Shown here piece after piece: positions 34,389-44,552 of a stretch of DNA of 64,000 nucleotides. This stretch comes from Hymenobacter sp. BT559. Its GTDB lineage: Bacteria; Bacteroidota; Bacteroidia; Cytophagales; Hymenobacteraceae. Each line of letters begins with the position of its first letter. The first letter of the stretch is position 1. A program made the position numbers and the translations under genes. The notes beneath the pieces were generated by a model. The model saw nothing but the letters and a program-made list of their open reading frames with translations. It had not been told where the DNA came from and did no database searches. The stretch covers positions 202,772 to 266,771 of the forward strand of contig NZ_JAELXV010000007.1 of assembly GCF_016427535.1 (NCBI RefSeq), given 5' to 3'.

Positions 34389-35057
34389 GTGAAATCGCTT
34401 CTACGCTCGGTATTACCGCTTTTGCTCGGCTTACTGGCGAGCTGCTCGGTGTACGATAATGTCTTCCATCCGCGTCGCCTTCCCTCGCCCAGCATGACGG
34501 CCGAGGCCAAGGCCAAGTACCGTGCGGCCGAAAAAGCGCGCCACAAAGGCCAGGTGCTGAAAACGGAGGAAATCACGACCAGCGCCACCGACGCTAACGC
34601 CGCGGGCGCCTCCAAGGACAAAGCCGACAATAAGTTGACTTACAATGAGCTACCCGAAGGTACCAAGCTAAAGTACGACAAGCAGTTGCTCGTTAAAAAG
34701 CCCAAGCTCAAGCGCCGCCAGTATCACCATTACGAAACCAGGCCCTTAAGGCCGCGCGAAGCCAGCCGCGAAAACCGCCGCCTGCGCAAGCACTCCAAGG
34801 GCAAGGGCGACCGCTCTCGCCCTACCAAGGACGATGCCGCGCCCCTAAGTCAGCCTACCGATGCCCGCCCCATTGACGAGCCCACGCTCGCCCCGCCTAC
34901 TAAGGCACCCAAGGTGAAAGAAACCAAGGCACCCGAGCCCAAAGTGAAGGAGCCAAAAGCGCCGAAGGTCAAGGAAGAGAAGGCGCCCAAGGAGAAAAAG
35001 GCCAAGAAAGCGCTGGTGCCGAAGCCCGACCCCACGCAGGAACGCCCCGACTATTAA
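34389..35057 (+). CDS. Lys/Pro-rich lipoprotein with KAPKVKE repeats
   Basis: About 222 residues from a GTG at 34389, which gives VKSLLRSVLPLLLGLLASCS, a canonical lipoprotein signal (lipobox LASC); a TTG at 34347 is the alternative start. The mature protein is strongly basic. The N-terminal half has AEAKAKYRAAEKARHKG. The C-terminal third is made of imperfect KAPKVKE/KEPKAP repeats (about 185-215), likely extended and unfolded. Such tails can contact peptidoglycan or polysaccharide, but that is a guess. It is followed after 21 bases by another small exported protein (35079) and then ytxJ, probably one transcript. No family recognised. Confidence 0.65.
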   Translation: MKSLLRSVLPLLLGLLASCSVYDNVFHPRRLPSPSMTAEAKAKYRAAEKARHKGQVLKTEEITTSATDANAAGASKDKADNKLTYNELPEGTKLKYDKQLLVKKPKLKRRQYHHYETRPLRPREASRENRRLRKHSKGKGDRSRPTKDDAAPLSQPTDARPIDEPTLAPPTKAPKVKETKAPEPKVKEPKAPKVKEEKAPKEKKAKKALVPKPDPTQERPDY

Positions 35058-35078
35058 GTCTTTTTCCCCACCTCGCCC

Positions 35079-35366
35079 ATGCTTATCCACCTAGCTTTTG
35101 CGCTGCTGCTGGCTACGCCCGCCCAAACGCAACCTAGCACCCCCGGCCAGCTGCGCGCCGCCAACCGCCGGGCCCTGCGCGAGGCCCGCGCCACCGATGC
35201 GGCCTACAAAGACAGCCACTTGGATGTGTCGCGCCGCCAGCTCAAGCGGGGGGCGTCGGCGCCCGTGGTGGGGGCGGCCGACGAGCCGCGTTTCGACCGC
35301 GATGGCACGCCGCACGTAACCGAACCCAAATACCCCGGCTTGCAGTTACGTAAGCCTAAAAAGTAA
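35079..35366 (+). CDS. Small exported basic protein
   Basis: 95 residues. MLIHLAFALLLATPAQTQ is a short signal peptide. The rest is Arg/Ala/Asp-rich (LRAANRRALREARATDAAY, probably helical) and ends in LQLRKPKK. No recognised domain. It lies 21 bases after the KAPKVKE lipoprotein gene and 24 bases before ytxJ, in the same direction, so a three-gene unit is likely. Function unknown. Confidence 0.6.
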   Translation: MLIHLAFALLLATPAQTQPSTPGQLRAANRRALREARATDAAYKDSHLDVSRRQLKRGASAPVVGAADEPRFDRDGTPHVTEPKYPGLQLRKPKK

Positions 35367-35390
35367 TTTTTCTCGTTTTTAGTTTTAGTT

Positions 35391-35738
35391 ATGGCTACCT
35401 CTTGGCTTCCCCTTACGCAACCCGACCAACTAGCTGATATTGTGCGCGAATCGCACGAGCATCCGGTTCTTATCTTCAAGCACAGCACCACCTGCTCTAT
35501 CAGCGCCACGGCCAAGGCTAAGCTTGAGCGCCAGTGGCCCGACGCCGCCCTGCCCGAAGGCACGGCGCTCTACTACCTCGATTTGCTGCGCTTCCGCCCC
35601 ATTTCCAACCAAATTGCGCAGGAATTTGGCGTGCAGCACGAGTCGCCCCAGCTGCTGCTCATCCAAGATGGCAAGTGCACTTACGATGCCTCACACATGG
35701 GCATCCGCCTCGCCGACGTAGCCGACGCCGTAAGCTAA
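35391..35738 (+). CDS. ytxJ: Bacilliredoxin-like monothiol protein YtxJ
   Basis: 115 residues, thioredoxin-like fold, cytoplasmic. VLIFKHSTTCSISATA places the active Cys at residue 35 in a TCS motif, the hallmark of the YtxJ (DUF2847) family of bacillithiol-linked redoxins. SPQLLLIQDGKCTYDASH is the conserved second half. It is proposed to remove bacillithiol from mixed disulfides on proteins. Presence together with bshC (24326) supports bacillithiol use. It follows two small envelope genes with short gaps and precedes an inverted repeat that separates it from the convergent osmC. Confidence 0.92.
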   Translation: MATSWLPLTQPDQLADIVRESHEHPVLIFKHSTTCSISATAKAKLERQWPDAALPEGTALYYLDLLRFRPISNQIAQEFGVQHESPQLLLIQDGKCTYDASHMGIRLADVADAVS

Positions 35739-35828
35739 TTATCAATAAACAGTGAGCAATGGACAAGGTGCAGATGGAATAAGTAGCTTGCACTTTGTTC
35801 ATTGCCCACTGTTCATTACTTATTGATA
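35739..35828. repeat. Inverted repeat, family B (TGAGCAATG type), overlapping the osmC stop
   Basis: TATCAATAAACAGTGAGCAA on the left is mirrored by TTCATTACTTATTGATA on the right, with GGTGCA/TGCACT near the loop. The left arm begins at the ytxJ stop. The right arm supplies the last codons and the stop of the minus-strand osmC gene. Confidence 0.8.
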
Positions 35829-36236
35829 GCTAAAGCGAACCTCCTGCCGAATTTCGGGGTTCAGGCTCAGCGCCACGGGGCAGGTATGGGCCACGCGCTC
35901 CAGCAGGGCGCGGTCGCTCTCGCCGAGGCTGGCGGGCAGCTGCAGGTCTACATCGAGCTGCACTATGCGCCGCGGAGCATCTTGGCTCATCGTTTTTTTC
36001 ACCTGCATGGTGCTGCCTTTCAGGTCAAGCTGATGGCGCTCGGCCACAATAGCCATTGTGGTCAGGATGCAGGTACCTAGGGCCGTGCCCACCAGGTCGG
36101 TCGGCGAAAAGGCTTCGCCCCGGCCGTGGTTGTCCACGGGCGCGTCGGTTTGAATGCTGGTGCCCGAGGCCACGTGCGTGGCTTCGGTGCGGAGTTGCCC
36201 TTCGTAGCGGGCAGTGGCGGTAGGAGCGGTCATCAT
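35820..36236 (-). CDS. OsmC-family thiol peroxidase-like protein
   Basis: 138 residues. The OsmC/Ohr fold is shown by the two catalytic Cys, C56 in GTALGTCILTTM and C119 in VAHTCPVALSL, and by GRGEAFSPTDLVGTAL. The spacing fits the OsmC/YhfA branch that reduces organic hydroperoxides, although YhfA-type members have no proven substrate. Start is the ATG at 36236, or the next codon. The last codons and stop lie inside an intergenic repeat arm, so the extreme C-terminus (SYQ) has been set by that element. It fits the oxidative stress genes elsewhere in the window. It diverges from the outer-membrane protein gene at 36341. Confidence 0.92.
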   Translation of the reverse strand: MMTAPTATARYEGQLRTEATHVASGTSIQTDAPVDNHGRGEAFSPTDLVGTALGTCILTTMAIVAERHQLDLKGSTMQVKKTMSQDAPRRIVQLDVDLQLPASLGESDRALLERVAHTCPVALSLNPEIRQEVRFSYQ

Positions 36237-36324
36237 ACCGCGAAGCTACTTACTTGCTGCCAACTGCCCGAAAAGTCATTTTTCTTCTTTCGTTATTTTC
36301 AGTCGCAACACACGCCAACTGCAC

Positions 36325-36332
36325 TATTTTTG
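36325..36332 (+). promoter_or_regulatory. -7 box for the outer-membrane protein gene
   Basis: TATTTTTG matches TAnnTTTG and ends 8 bases before the ATG at 36341. Confidence 0.45.
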
Positions 36333-36340
36333 ACTTACTT

Positions 36341-37186
36341 ATGAAGAAACTCATGACTATTGGAGGGCTGGTGGGCCTGGGGGGCTTGGCAGCGAGCCCA
36401 GCCTGGGCGCAAGCGGTGGCGCAGCCCGTGCCCCCGCCGCAGCCCGTGCTTACGGTAGTGCCCGCGGCCGCACCGTCCGACGAGCAGTCGTACCAGCGCG
36501 AAACGGTGTTTGGCGTCAACTTCAACACCCAGGGCGGCCTCATTGGGGGTGTCAACGTGCGTTCGGCCCGGACGATGACGAACAACACGCTCTGGTTTTG
36601 GAGCCTAGAAGGCGTTTTTTTTAAGAACCCCAAGGAAGAAAGCGTCATTAGCGACTTCGGGGGCACGTTCACGGCCTACAAAACCAATTATGCCTTTGCA
36701 CTGCGGCCCTCCGTGGGCATTCAGCGCATTCTGTTTCATAAAGCCGCAGAGGCTGGCGTGCAGGTAAACGGACTGCTGAGCGCGGGTCCTTCCATAGGCC
36801 TGCTGATGCCCTACTACATCAGCTACGACTACACGTATGCCCAAACGGGCCGGCCCAGCGCCAACGACGTGATTGTAAACGAGCAGTACGACCCCGGCAA
36901 GCACACGGCCCCGCAGGCCATCGTAGACCGGGCGCCGTTCTTTGCGGGCATCAGCAAGACTCAAGTGGTACCGGGCGTGCACATACGTGGCGGCCTCAGC
37001 TTCGAGTACGGCCGCTACCGCGATGCCGTGGCCGGCGCCGAGGTTGGCTTTTTGCTCGAAGCCTATACCAAGCGCCTTGTTACCCTCGACTCATCGACGC
37101 CCGCCGCTCCGGTATCACCCGATGTGCTGAACAAGCAGTTCTTTCCGTCGGTTTATCTCACGCTTTACCTGGGCCACCGCAGCTAG
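36341..37186 (+). CDS. Predicted outer-membrane beta-barrel protein
   Basis: 281 residues from the ATG at 36341 (MKKLMTIGGLVGLGGLAASP), signal peptide cleaved after AWAQA. After a Pro-rich spacer the chain alternates short beta segments with turns (VFGVNFNTQGGLIGGVNVRS, NTLWFWSLEGVFF, FSSV-like barrel strands) and ends in FFPSVYLTLYLGHRS, an aromatic-rich last strand typical of outer-membrane barrels. No named family. Monocistronic as far as visible, with a -7 box 8 bases upstream. Possible roles are a porin or an envelope protein; no stronger statement is possible. Confidence 0.75.
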   Translation: MKKLMTIGGLVGLGGLAASPAWAQAVAQPVPPPQPVLTVVPAAAPSDEQSYQRETVFGVNFNTQGGLIGGVNVRSARTMTNNTLWFWSLEGVFFKNPKEESVISDFGGTFTAYKTNYAFALRPSVGIQRILFHKAAEAGVQVNGLLSAGPSIGLLMPYYISYDYTYAQTGRPSANDVIVNEQYDPGKHTAPQAIVDRAPFFAGISKTQVVPGVHIRGGLSFEYGRYRDAVAGAEVGFLLEAYTKRLVTLDSSTPAAPVSPDVLNKQFFPSVYLTLYLGHRS

Positions 37187-37267
37187 CCCCACCTAGGGTC
37201 CTTACCTGCGCACTACTACCACCAAGCCCTGGCACTTTGCCGGGGCTTTGTTGTTTAACTTTACACT

Positions 37268-38179
37268 ATGGATACGATGCTGCTTTCCCTGCCCATTATT
37301 CAGCCCCAGCCCGAACCCGTGGCTCCGGCTCGCCCGCGCAAGCCCGACTGGCTGCGCGTGAAGCTGCCCATTGGGCCCGACTATGCCGCCGTGCGCAAGC
37401 TGGTGGATGAGCACAAGCTGCATACTATCTGCGAATCAGGCAATTGCCCTAACATGGGTGAGTGCTGGGGCGCGGGCACGGCCACCTTTATGATACTCGG
37501 CAATGTGTGCACGCGTTCGTGCTCGTTCTGCGCCGTAGCCACCGGTCGCCCCTCCGAGCTCGACCTCGACGAGCCCCGCCGCGTGGCCGAGGCCATCAGC
37601 CTCATGAAGGTGAAGCACGCTGTACTCACCTCCGTAAACCGCGACGAGCTGAAAGACCGCGGCGCCAGCGTGTGGCGCGACACCGTGGTGTTTACCAAGG
37701 AGCTGAGCCCCGAAACGACCATTGAAACGCTGATACCTGACGTGAAAGCCAACTGGGCGGCGCTGGAGGTCATGATTTCGGGCGGCCAGGAAGTGATTTC
37801 GCACAACATGGAAACCGTGGGCAGCCTCTACCGCCTCGTGCGCCCACAGGCCAAGTACGACCGCAGCCTCGAGCAGATTCGGCGCACTAAGCTGGCCGGC
37901 CACCGCACCAAGTCGGGCATCATGCTAGGCCTGGGCGAAACCGCCGACGAAGTGCACCAAGCCATGGACGACCTCGTGGCCAACGGCCTCGACATTCTGA
38001 CCCTAGGGCAGTACCTGCAGCCCACCAAGCGCCACCTCGAAGTGGCCGAGTTCATTCACCCCGACACCTTCGCCCGCTATAAGGAAGAAGGTCTGCGCCG
38101 CGGCCTCAAGTATGTGGAGAGCGGCCCGCTGGTGCGCTCTTCGTACCACGCCGAGCGCCACGTCAACGTGCCTATTTAA
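37268..38179 (+). CDS. lipA: Lipoyl synthase
   Basis: 303 residues. Radical-SAM enzyme inserting two sulfurs into octanoyl groups on E2 and GcvH proteins. The auxiliary cluster Cys lie in CESGNCPNMGECW (about 55-67), the radical cluster in CTRSCSFC (about 80-87), and the C-terminal RSSYHA (about 290-295) supplies the unusual Ser ligand. GAGTATFMILGN and GLGETADEV complete the fingerprint. A second in-frame ATG three codons in (37277) is an alternative start. No lipB is adjacent. Its likely clients in this window are the 2-oxoacid dehydrogenase whose E1 is at 32204 and the glycine cleavage system (gcvP at 39231). Confidence 0.96.
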   Translation: MDTMLLSLPIIQPQPEPVAPARPRKPDWLRVKLPIGPDYAAVRKLVDEHKLHTICESGNCPNMGECWGAGTATFMILGNVCTRSCSFCAVATGRPSELDLDEPRRVAEAISLMKVKHAVLTSVNRDELKDRGASVWRDTVVFTKELSPETTIETLIPDVKANWAALEVMISGGQEVISHNMETVGSLYRLVRPQAKYDRSLEQIRRTKLAGHRTKSGIMLGLGETADEVHQAMDDLVANGLDILTLGQYLQPTKRHLEVAEFIHPDTFARYKEEGLRRGLKYVESGPLVRSSYHAERHVNVPI

Positions 38180-38266
38180 CAAGCTTGTTAGCCTCTAGCT
38201 CCTGGCCTCTGTAGCAGGCACGGCTGGTCCCAGCCGCTTACCCAGTCATCAGCCATATCAGAAAGC

Positions 38267-38298
38267 AAAAAGCCCCGCCAAATTTGGCGGGGCTTTTT
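38267..38298. terminator. Bidirectional terminator between lipA and the DUF4136 gene
   Basis: AAAAAGCCCCGCCAAA is followed immediately by its exact reverse complement, TTTGGCGGGGCTTTTT. It serves both convergent genes. Confidence 0.92.
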
Positions 38299-38326
38299 AG
38301 TACTTGTCCACTAGTCAAGCTCTCGC

Positions 38327-38950
38327 TTAGCGAATAGCTTGGCGGCGACGCTCGTCGGTGGGCGGGTAGTTGCCGAGCACGCTATTCACGATGCGATAGG
38401 TTTCTTCTTCCGTAATCGTGTTTTTATCGAGCTGGGCCTGACCGGTACCACGCCATGCCAATTCTTTGCGCTTAGCGTCTACAATATCAATAATGACGGT
38501 GCCAGCTTTGTAGTTATACGAGCCGCCATAAGGATAGCCGTAGCCATACCCGCCGTAGCCGTAGCCATAGTAAGGGTAGCCGTAGCCAAAGGGGCTACCA
38601 CCCACACGCTGCTGCTGGTTTTCGATGCGTACGCTATAAGCCACGAACACATCGGGAGTAGCGTTGCTTGCTACTTCGGTGAGGCCTTTGGCACCTAGGT
38701 CCTTCGTTACGGCATCGCGGATGCGCTGGTCGGTAAAGGACTCATAGCCGCGGGCCGGGCCGCCTTCCGTGTCGTTGGCTTGCTTAGGGTACCAAGCCCA
38801 GGTTTTGTAAGCACGGAAATTAACGGCATGGTCAAAATCGCTGGTCGAAGCCACGTTGGCCGTGGTGCAGGCGCCCATCCCGAAGGTTAGCGCCAGGCCC
38901 GTGACCGCCAGGGCGGCCGGGCGGGCCAGAAAACGAGTTATGCGGTTCAT
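38327..38950 (-). CDS. DUF4136 lipoprotein with Gly-Tyr-rich insert
   Basis: 207 residues from the ATG at 38950 (MNRITRFLARPAALAVTGLA). The lipobox lies in FGMGACTT. The DUF4136 domain is recognised from DFDHAVNFRAYKTWAWYP, DQRIRDAVTKDLGAKGL and the C-terminal GTVIIDIVDAKRKELAWRG, LDKNTITEEETYRIVNSVL. Between them sits a Gly/Tyr-rich insert (FGYGYPYYGYGYGGYGYGY and more), probably disordered. Periplasmic-facing lipoprotein of unknown function. The family is common in Bacteroidota and Proteobacteria and often linked to stress or envelope genes. Monocistronic, converging on lipA. Confidence 0.88.
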   Translation of the reverse strand: MNRITRFLARPAALAVTGLALTFGMGACTTANVASTSDFDHAVNFRAYKTWAWYPKQANDTEGGPARGYESFTDQRIRDAVTKDLGAKGLTEVASNATPDVFVAYSVRIENQQQRVGGSPFGYGYPYYGYGYGGYGYGYPYGGSYNYKAGTVIIDIVDAKRKELAWRGTGQAQLDKNTITEEETYRIVNSVLGNYPPTDERRRQAIR

Positions 38951-39177
38951 AAGGCTAAAAATTAATGAGATAATCCTGCTTTGCGGAGGTACTGACTTAA
39001 CGCCACCCACCTAGGCAATGTTCCAAAAAAAGTAGGCAAGCCGACTACTTTTATTAGCTACCCGGCCAAACTACAACACGCCAGGCCGAGTGCTTGCGCG
39101 AACTCAGTCTGGCGTGTGTTAGATGGTTGTTTGACTGCGCAGGTTTAACGCGAAAGAAGGCGTTGTATTGCGCTCAT

Positions 39178-39223
39178 AAAATCATCTGTCATGCTTCGCA
39201 AGCTCAGCAGGACAGACGATTTT
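39178..39223. repeat. Compact family A hairpin, solo derivative
   Basis: AAATCATCTGTC and GACAGACGATTTT pair around ATGCTTCGCAAGCTCAGCAG. The core is a single arm of the family A unit, now placed as the loop. It follows the gcvP stop on the minus strand and could act as terminator. The 280-base gap to the DUF4136 gene also has weaker hairpins at about 39031-39051 and 39075-39118. Confidence 0.7.
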
Positions 39224-39230
39224 GGTCTAC

Positions 39231-42155
<2,925 letters not shown>

Positions 42156-42200
42156 AAGCTGGGATATGAGGCGAGATTAGCAATAGTAGCTTTCCACTAA

Positions 42201-42208
42201 CAAAGGTA
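42201..42208 (-). promoter_or_regulatory. -7 box for gcvP
   Basis: TACCTTTG on the minus strand matches TAnnTTTG, about 45 bases upstream of the gcvP ATG. No glycine riboswitch was recognised between box and start; the leader is too short for one. Confidence 0.5.
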
Positions 42209-42370
42209 CGGCCCGAATAGAGCGGGCCGGGCTGTTTTTATCCTATTGCGGCTGTGCATTTGCCATATTAAACGCCCGTTTATTATGCTTCGCTACGCAC
42301 TGCATGGCCAAATACTGCCCCCCTACGTACCCAACAGTTTGCGAAGCAGCGCTTCGTGCTACTTGCGCCC

Positions 42371-43867
42371 ATGACTCCTACCTCCCTCACCGGCCTCTAC
42401 CGCCCCTCGCTCGCCCTGCTCACCGACCTCTACCAGCTCACGATGGCCTACGGCTACTGGCGTGCGGGCCTGCACGAGCGTGAGGCCGTGTTTCACCTCT
42501 ATTTCCGTAAAGCGCCATTTGAGGGCGGTTATGCGGTAGCGGCCGGGCTGGCGCTGGCTGTTGACTACCTACAAAACTTGCGTTTTGAAGAGGAGGATAT
42601 CGCTTATCTAGCTAGCTTGGAAGGCAGTACAAACACTCGCCTATTCCCTGACGATTTCCTAGCTTACCTGCGAGAGTTAACCTTCACCTGCAACGTAGAC
42701 GCCGTGGCCGAAGGCACGGTAGTATTTGGCAATGAGCCGCTAGTGCGCGTGCAGGGCCCGCTGATGCAAGCCCAACTGGTCGAAACGGCCCTGCTCACTG
42801 TCATCAATTTTCAGACTCTCATCGCCACCAAAGCCGCCCGCGTACGCGATGCTGCCGGCCCCGACGCCACAGTGCTAGAGTTTGGCCTACGCCGCGCCCA
42901 GGGCCCCGATGGCGGCCTAGGGGCCGCCCGCGCCGCTTACCTCGGCGGGGCTGATGGCACCAGCAACGTGCTGGCCGGTCGGCTCTACGGCATCCCGGTG
43001 CGCGGCACGCACGCCCACAGTTGGGTGCAGGCCTTCGGTGACGAAAAACAGGCCTTCGCCACCTATGCGGCCGCCTTCCCCAACGACTCGGTGTTCCTGG
43101 TCGACACCTACGATACCCTCGACGGGGTGCGCCACGCCATCGAAGTAGCCCTCGACATGCGCCAGCACGGCCACGAGCTAGGCGGCATTCGTCTTGACTC
43201 GGGCGACTTAGCTTATCTCTCTAAAGAAGCCCGTAAGCTGCTCGACGCCGCTGGCCTGCCAAACGTCCGTATCGTAGCCAGCAACGACCTAGAAGAAAAC
43301 CTCATCACCAGCCTGCGGCAGCAGGGCGCCCGCATCGATACCTGGGCCGTGGGTACGCAACTCGTCACAGCCTATAACCAAGCCGCCCTAGGTGGTGTGT
43401 ACAAACTGGCAGCCCTCCGCACGCCTGACGGCCAAGGCTGGGATTTCACGCTCAAGCTCTCTGAGCAGCAGGCCAAAACCAGTATCCCCGGCATCTTGCA
43501 GGTGCGCCGCTACCTAGGCGAGCACAGCCAGCCCCGCGCCGACATGATTTACAACGTGGCCGCGGCTGAGACGCTACCCGCTACGCCCATCCTTATCGAC
43601 CCCGCCGACCTCACCCGCCGCCGCCCCGTGCACCCCGGCGCGCCCTTCCGCGACCTGCTGGCCCCGGTGCTGAGCCAAGGCCAGCTTGTGCAGCCACTAC
43701 CAACGTTGGAAGAGAGCCGAGAACTGGCGCGTCAGGAAGTCAATAGCCTCGATATCAGCATCCGGCGCTTTCTCAACCCGCACGTGTACCCGGTGGGCCT
43801 GGAGCAGGGTCTGCACGAGTTTCGCACGCAGCTCATGCTGGAGAAGCGGTCAGTGCGGCCGGCGTAG
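42371..43867 (+). CDS. pncB: Nicotinate phosphoribosyltransferase
   Basis: 498 residues from the ATG at 42371 (MTPTSLTGLYRPSLALLTDL); the GTG five codons earlier is less likely. NAD salvage: joins nicotinate to PRPP with ATP help. LLTDLYQLTMAYGYWRAG is the N-terminal signature, GTHAHSW contains the phosphorylated His, and GGIRLDSGDLAYLS binds the phosphate. Length fits the longer bacterial NAPRTase class. Stands alone, divergent from gcvP; the stop is only 8 bases from the convergent DUF4240 gene's stop, with no terminator between. Confidence 0.95.
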   Translation: MTPTSLTGLYRPSLALLTDLYQLTMAYGYWRAGLHEREAVFHLYFRKAPFEGGYAVAAGLALAVDYLQNLRFEEEDIAYLASLEGSTNTRLFPDDFLAYLRELTFTCNVDAVAEGTVVFGNEPLVRVQGPLMQAQLVETALLTVINFQTLIATKAARVRDAAGPDATVLEFGLRRAQGPDGGLGAARAAYLGGADGTSNVLAGRLYGIPVRGTHAHSWVQAFGDEKQAFATYAAAFPNDSVFLVDTYDTLDGVRHAIEVALDMRQHGHELGGIRLDSGDLAYLSKEARKLLDAAGLPNVRIVASNDLEENLITSLRQQGARIDTWAVGTQLVTAYNQAALGGVYKLAALRTPDGQGWDFTLKLSEQQAKTSIPGILQVRRYLGEHSQPRADMIYNVAAAETLPATPILIDPADLTRRRPVHPGAPFRDLLAPVLSQGQLVQPLPTLEESRELARQEVNSLDISIRRFLNPHVYPVGLEQGLHEFRTQLMLEKRSVRPA

Positions 43868-43875
43868 TTAGCCGG

Positions 43876-44538
43876 CTAGTTGTGTTTCGCCCAGAGCTTC
43901 GGAAGCAGCGTAGGCAATTGTTCTTCTGTCCAATCCTCGCCCTTAGTTCCTGCCGCGCTGTCGTAGTTCAATCCCCGCGCAGAGGCTACGCTTCGCGGAA
44001 AGCTTGCATCTTCCTCTTTCTTGCCAGTTTTATTCTCGTAAGCTTGGGTAGCGACGTAAAGTAGCGGTTCGAATTCTGCAATAGCTCCTTCCGTATCAAT
44101 ACTAGCTAGAGAATCAGGATTGCGCAGTACTTCCTCAAACACGCTTTTACCCTGGCTAATCAGCCAGCAGCGAAAATATAGGTAAGAGTCATCTGTTACG
44201 GAGCCTTCGATGATTTTCTGCGCAGCCATGATTTTGAAATCATCTGCATCCAGAAGCTGCTGCTCCAAGAGGCATTCAAATTCCACAATCCCTTCTGGTG
44301 AATACTGACCCAAGTTTTTAATGAGCAGGCTTTCAAACACCTGCTCATTACCTTTTGCTTGCTGATGCGCAAAGTCAATTACTCGCCAAAACTCTTCCTT
44401 GTTCATCTTGCCGATTGCGTGATATTCCAGCTGACTACCATCAATTGAAGGCATTATAGTAGCATTTTTCGCTGGCTCGCAGCTGCTCAACAGGCAAATT
44501 AGGATGACTACAAAACCTATTGACTTTGAGTAGCTCAT
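43876..44538 (-). CDS. DUF4240 lipoprotein
   Basis: 220 residues from the ATG at 44538 (MSYSKSIGFVVILICLLSSC), a clear lipoprotein signal. The DUF4240 domain begins at about MNKEEFWRVIDFAH and includes YLYFRCWLISQGKSVFEEVL and RNPDSLAS. Most DUF4240 proteins are cytoplasmic, so a lipoprotein form is uncommon. Base composition is distinctly AT-richer than its surroundings and it has no CCTAGG site, which suggests later acquisition. It follows purM after 14 bases and may ride on the purine transcript without a purine role. Family members often sit near toxin or immunity loci, but nothing of that kind is seen here. Confidence 0.85.
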   Translation of the reverse strand: MSYSKSIGFVVILICLLSSCEPAKNATIMPSIDGSQLEYHAIGKMNKEEFWRVIDFAHQQAKGNEQVFESLLIKNLGQYSPEGIVEFECLLEQQLLDADDFKIMAAQKIIEGSVTDDSYLYFRCWLISQGKSVFEEVLRNPDSLASIDTEGAIAEFEPLLYVATQAYENKTGKKEEDASFPRSVASARGLNYDSAAGTKGEDWTEEQLPTLLPKLWAKHN

Positions 44539-44552
44539 GCCATCACTGAGCA

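Noticed and set aside
38510..38600. Microsatellite-like run of GCCGTAGCC/ATAGCC units
   Set aside because: It is the coding sequence of the Gly-Tyr-rich insert in the DUF4136 lipoprotein; units are imperfect, so phase variation is not supported.
42156..42370. A glycine riboswitch upstream of gcvP
   Set aside because: Only about 45 bases separate the -7 box and the ATG, and no riboswitch core was recognised.
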